A stretch of DNA of 64,000 nt from SIG565 sp045590755 (lineage in GTDB: Bacteria; Bacillota; Clostridia; Oscillospirales; Acutalibacteraceae): contig JAZNRP010000020.1 in the NCBI GenBank assembly GCA_045590755.1, positions 1 to 64,000 of the forward strand, read 5' to 3'. The notes below the pieces were generated by a model that ran no database searches, had not been told where the DNA came from, and worked only from the letters and a program-made list of their open reading frames with translations. How positions within the stretch are numbered: the stretch's first letter is position 1; every line of letters starts with the position of its first letter. Below are positions 62,561 to 64,000 of the stretch, one piece after another. Both the position numbers and the translations under genes were made by a program.

Positions 62561-63301
62561 ATGAAGAATAATAAAACAGTAATTGTCACTGGAGCATCAA
62601 AGGGAATTGGGGCCGACATTGCAATTCATTTTGCGGAGAAGGGCTACAATGTTGTTATCAACTACAACTCATCTGCACCCTCTGCCCTACTCTTGCAGCG
62701 GTCATTAGCCGAAAACGGATTTTCGGTTATTGCCCACAAGGCAAATGTTACAAATAAGCTCGAAGTAGAACTCATGATAAAAGAAGCAATCTATCACTTT
62801 GGGTCGGTTGATATTTTTGTGAATAATGCAGGTATTTGCCACGAAGCATTGCTGACAGATACCGAGGAATATGACATTGATAATTTGATTGATGTAAACC
62901 TAAAGGGTGTAATTAACTGTTGTAAAGCCGTTTTACCACATATGATTGAGAGAAAAAATGGCAAAATCATTAACATTTCATCGGTTTGGGGACTTACCGG
63001 CGGAGCCTGTGAAAGTATTTATTCCGCAACCAAGGCAGGTGTAATTGGTCTTACAAAGGCCTTGGCAAAAGAAGTTGGCCCCAGTAATATAACGGTTAAC
63101 TGTATTGCCCCCGGTATGATTGACACACAAATGAATTCTTCACTGACTGATGAAGAAAAGAAAGATTTTACCGACAAGCTGCCTATTTCCCGTATCGGTA
63201 CAACGACAGAAATTGCCGAAACCGCACTTTTCTTAGCCTCTGATGCCGCAGATTACATAACAGGACAAACCATCGCCGTTGACGGTGGATTAACAATATA
63301 A
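62561..63301 (+). CDS. Short-chain dehydrogenase (FabG/YmfI-like)
   Basis: A 246-residue NAD(P)-dependent SDR. The cofactor motif TGASKGIGADIAIHF is at residues ~9-23, NNAG near 86, catalytic S in NISSVWG near 140 and YSATKAG near 155; SDAADYITGQTIAVDGG closes the protein. It could be a 3-oxoacyl-ACP reductase (FabG), but it stands alone, away from fab genes. Isolated Firmicute members of this type include YmfI, which reduces the 5-aminopentanone group on elongation factor P. The choice is open. Confidence 0.8.
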   Translation: MKNNKTVIVTGASKGIGADIAIHFAEKGYNVVINYNSSAPSALLLQRSLAENGFSVIAHKANVTNKLEVELMIKEAIYHFGSVDIFVNNAGICHEALLTDTEEYDIDNLIDVNLKGVINCCKAVLPHMIERKNGKIINISSVWGLTGGACESIYSATKAGVIGLTKALAKEVGPSNITVNCIAPGMIDTQMNSSLTDEEKKDFTDKLPISRIGTTTEIAETALFLASDAADYITGQTIAVDGGLTI

Positions 63302-63340
63302 AAAAATAAGGACCGAACGAAAAGTTCAGTCCTTATTTTT
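63302..63340. terminator. Bidirectional terminator between SDR and mutS2 genes
   Basis: A 17-bp stem with one mismatch (63302-63318 with 63324-63340), GAAAA loop, A- and T-rich ends. Confidence 0.85.
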
Positions 63341-64000
63341 TATCGGTTGATTTCTGCTATTGTAACACCGTTTTCGCCCTCACCGAACATGCCTATTCTG
63401 AAGGATTTAATCGATTTATGGTGACGGAGATGGTCTTGCACTGCCTTACGCAAAACCCCTGTCCCTTTACCGTGTATTATGGTAACTGACCCCAGTCCCG
63501 ACAAAACCGCACTATCAATAAACCTATCAAGCGCAATTATACCTTCATCCGTTGCCATACCGCGCATATCTAATTCTGAATTTGCTATGCGCTCGGCTTT
63601 TGATATTATACCTGTTACGGCACGCTTTTTAACTTTAGGGGTAAAACCCCCTTCAATTAAAATAATATTTTCTATATCTGTCCAGATTGTAATATTACCC
63701 GAATGTACCTTTACTTTTTTATCTTTTATTTCAAGTACATCCCCGTCTTTATCTAAATCAGACAGTTTTATATGGTCACCCACCACTAACGGACGCGGCA
63801 AAACATAGTTATTGTTTCTTTTTTTCACTGGGTTTGCTTCATCCAACATTGAATTAATAGTACCTTTTACAAGTCTTGAAGCATCCGAATAACCTGTAGC
63901 GGATTTTTCTTTTGCAGCCTTTTTACGAATATCATCAAGCTGATTAAGAAGTTCATTAGACTTATATCGGGTGTTTTCTATAAGATTGTCTGCCTGTTCG
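63340..64000 (-). CDS. mutS2: MutS2 C-terminal part (partial, cut by window edge)
   Basis: The reading frame runs in from the right edge; 219 C-terminal residues are seen. It begins in the coiled-coil connector (NELLNQLDDIRKKAAKEKS), passes through a KOW/SH3-like segment (LVVGDHIKLSDLDKDGDVLEI) and ends in a complete Smr nuclease domain with ELDMRGMATDEGI and IIHGKGTGVLRKAV. This layout is specific to MutS2, a MutS homologue that limits recombination and acts on collided ribosomes in Bacillus. The ATPase domain lies outside the window. Confidence 0.93.
   Translation of the reverse strand, partial: EQADNLIENTRYKSNELLNQLDDIRKKAAKEKSATGYSDASRLVKGTINSMLDEANPVKKRNNNYVLPRPLVVGDHIKLSDLDKDGDVLEIKDKKVKVHSGNITIWTDIENIILIEGGFTPKVKKRAVTGIISKAERIANSELDMRGMATDEGIIALDRFIDSAVLSGLGSVTIIHGKGTGVLRKAVQDHLRHHKSIKSFRIGMFGEGENGVTIAEINR

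Noticed and set aside
1..64000. CRISPR array or toxin-antitoxin/defence island
   Set aside because: No regularly spaced repeats and no recognisable defence genes; nearly all sequence is housekeeping or sporulation.

Overview
The window is chromosomal DNA from a low-GC, spore-forming member of the Clostridia, most likely an Oscillospirales/Ruminococcaceae-type gut bacterium. The evidence is the sporulation genes (a SigH-like sigma factor, SpoIIGA-SigE, SpoIVA, SpoIIM), clostridial marker families (DUF4364, DUF5711, a DivIVA-like protein), an ECF transporter module, AT-rich codons, strong Shine-Dalgarno sites and frequent TTG start codons. No prophage or CRISPR array was seen. The only mobile-element trace is a transposase-like N-terminus cut off by the left edge.

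Layout. 1-2.5 kb (-): transposase fragment, DUF6273 membrane protein, a lone fumarase beta subunit and a DivIVA-like protein. 2.6-12.2 kb (+): one housekeeping run, nusB-xseA-xseB-ispA-dxs-tlyA-nadK-argR-recN-tyrS. 12.2-18 kb: XRE regulator, tRNA-Thr, DUF4364 protein, a BofC-like small protein, a class A PBP and phosphoglucomutase. 18-25.7 kb: SigH-like factor, a tRNA-like RNA element before a zinc-ribbon protein, a two-component system with an HtrA protease, SpoIIGA-SigE, and MgtE with a leader that encodes a short peptide. 25.9-31.1 kb: lysC-lysA, spoIVA, xerC. 31.4-37.2 kb (-): a guanine riboswitch heading xpt and a complete BMP-type nucleoside ABC importer. 37.2-45.5 kb (-): an aromatic amino acid operon (aminotransferase, pheA, aroB, fused aroE-aroK, aroA, tyrA, aroF) plus UPF0340. 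45.6-56.3 kb (-): tRNA-Gly, then an eleven-gene run reading ruvC-ruvA-ruvB-methyltransferase-ecfA1-ecfA2-ecfT-truA-DUF5711-cvpA-clpE. 56.5-60.6 kb (+): potABCD polyamine importer behind an elaborate structured leader. 60.6-64 kb: xerD, spoIIM, an SDR reductase and the C-terminal part of mutS2.

Working together. The isoprenoid genes (ispA, dxs), NAD kinase and DNA-repair genes form the conserved clostridial nusB-recN block. The aromatic genes cover most of the path from erythrose-4-phosphate/PEP to Phe and Tyr, but dehydroquinase (aroD/aroQ) and chorismate synthase (aroC) are not in the window. LysC and LysA start and finish lysine/DAP synthesis. Purine salvage and uptake share one guanine-sensing leader.

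The most interesting signals are in the non-coding DNA: a pseudoknotted leader that would cover the potA ribosome-binding site; a 26-codon leader ORF before mgtE that recalls enterobacterial MgtL; a hairpin between lysA and spoIVA that terminates read-through and holds the spoIVA ribosome-binding site; a spoIIGA promoter with the abnormal 21-bp spacer expected of Spo0A-activated promoters; and a degenerate tRNA-like element before the zinc-ribbon gene.
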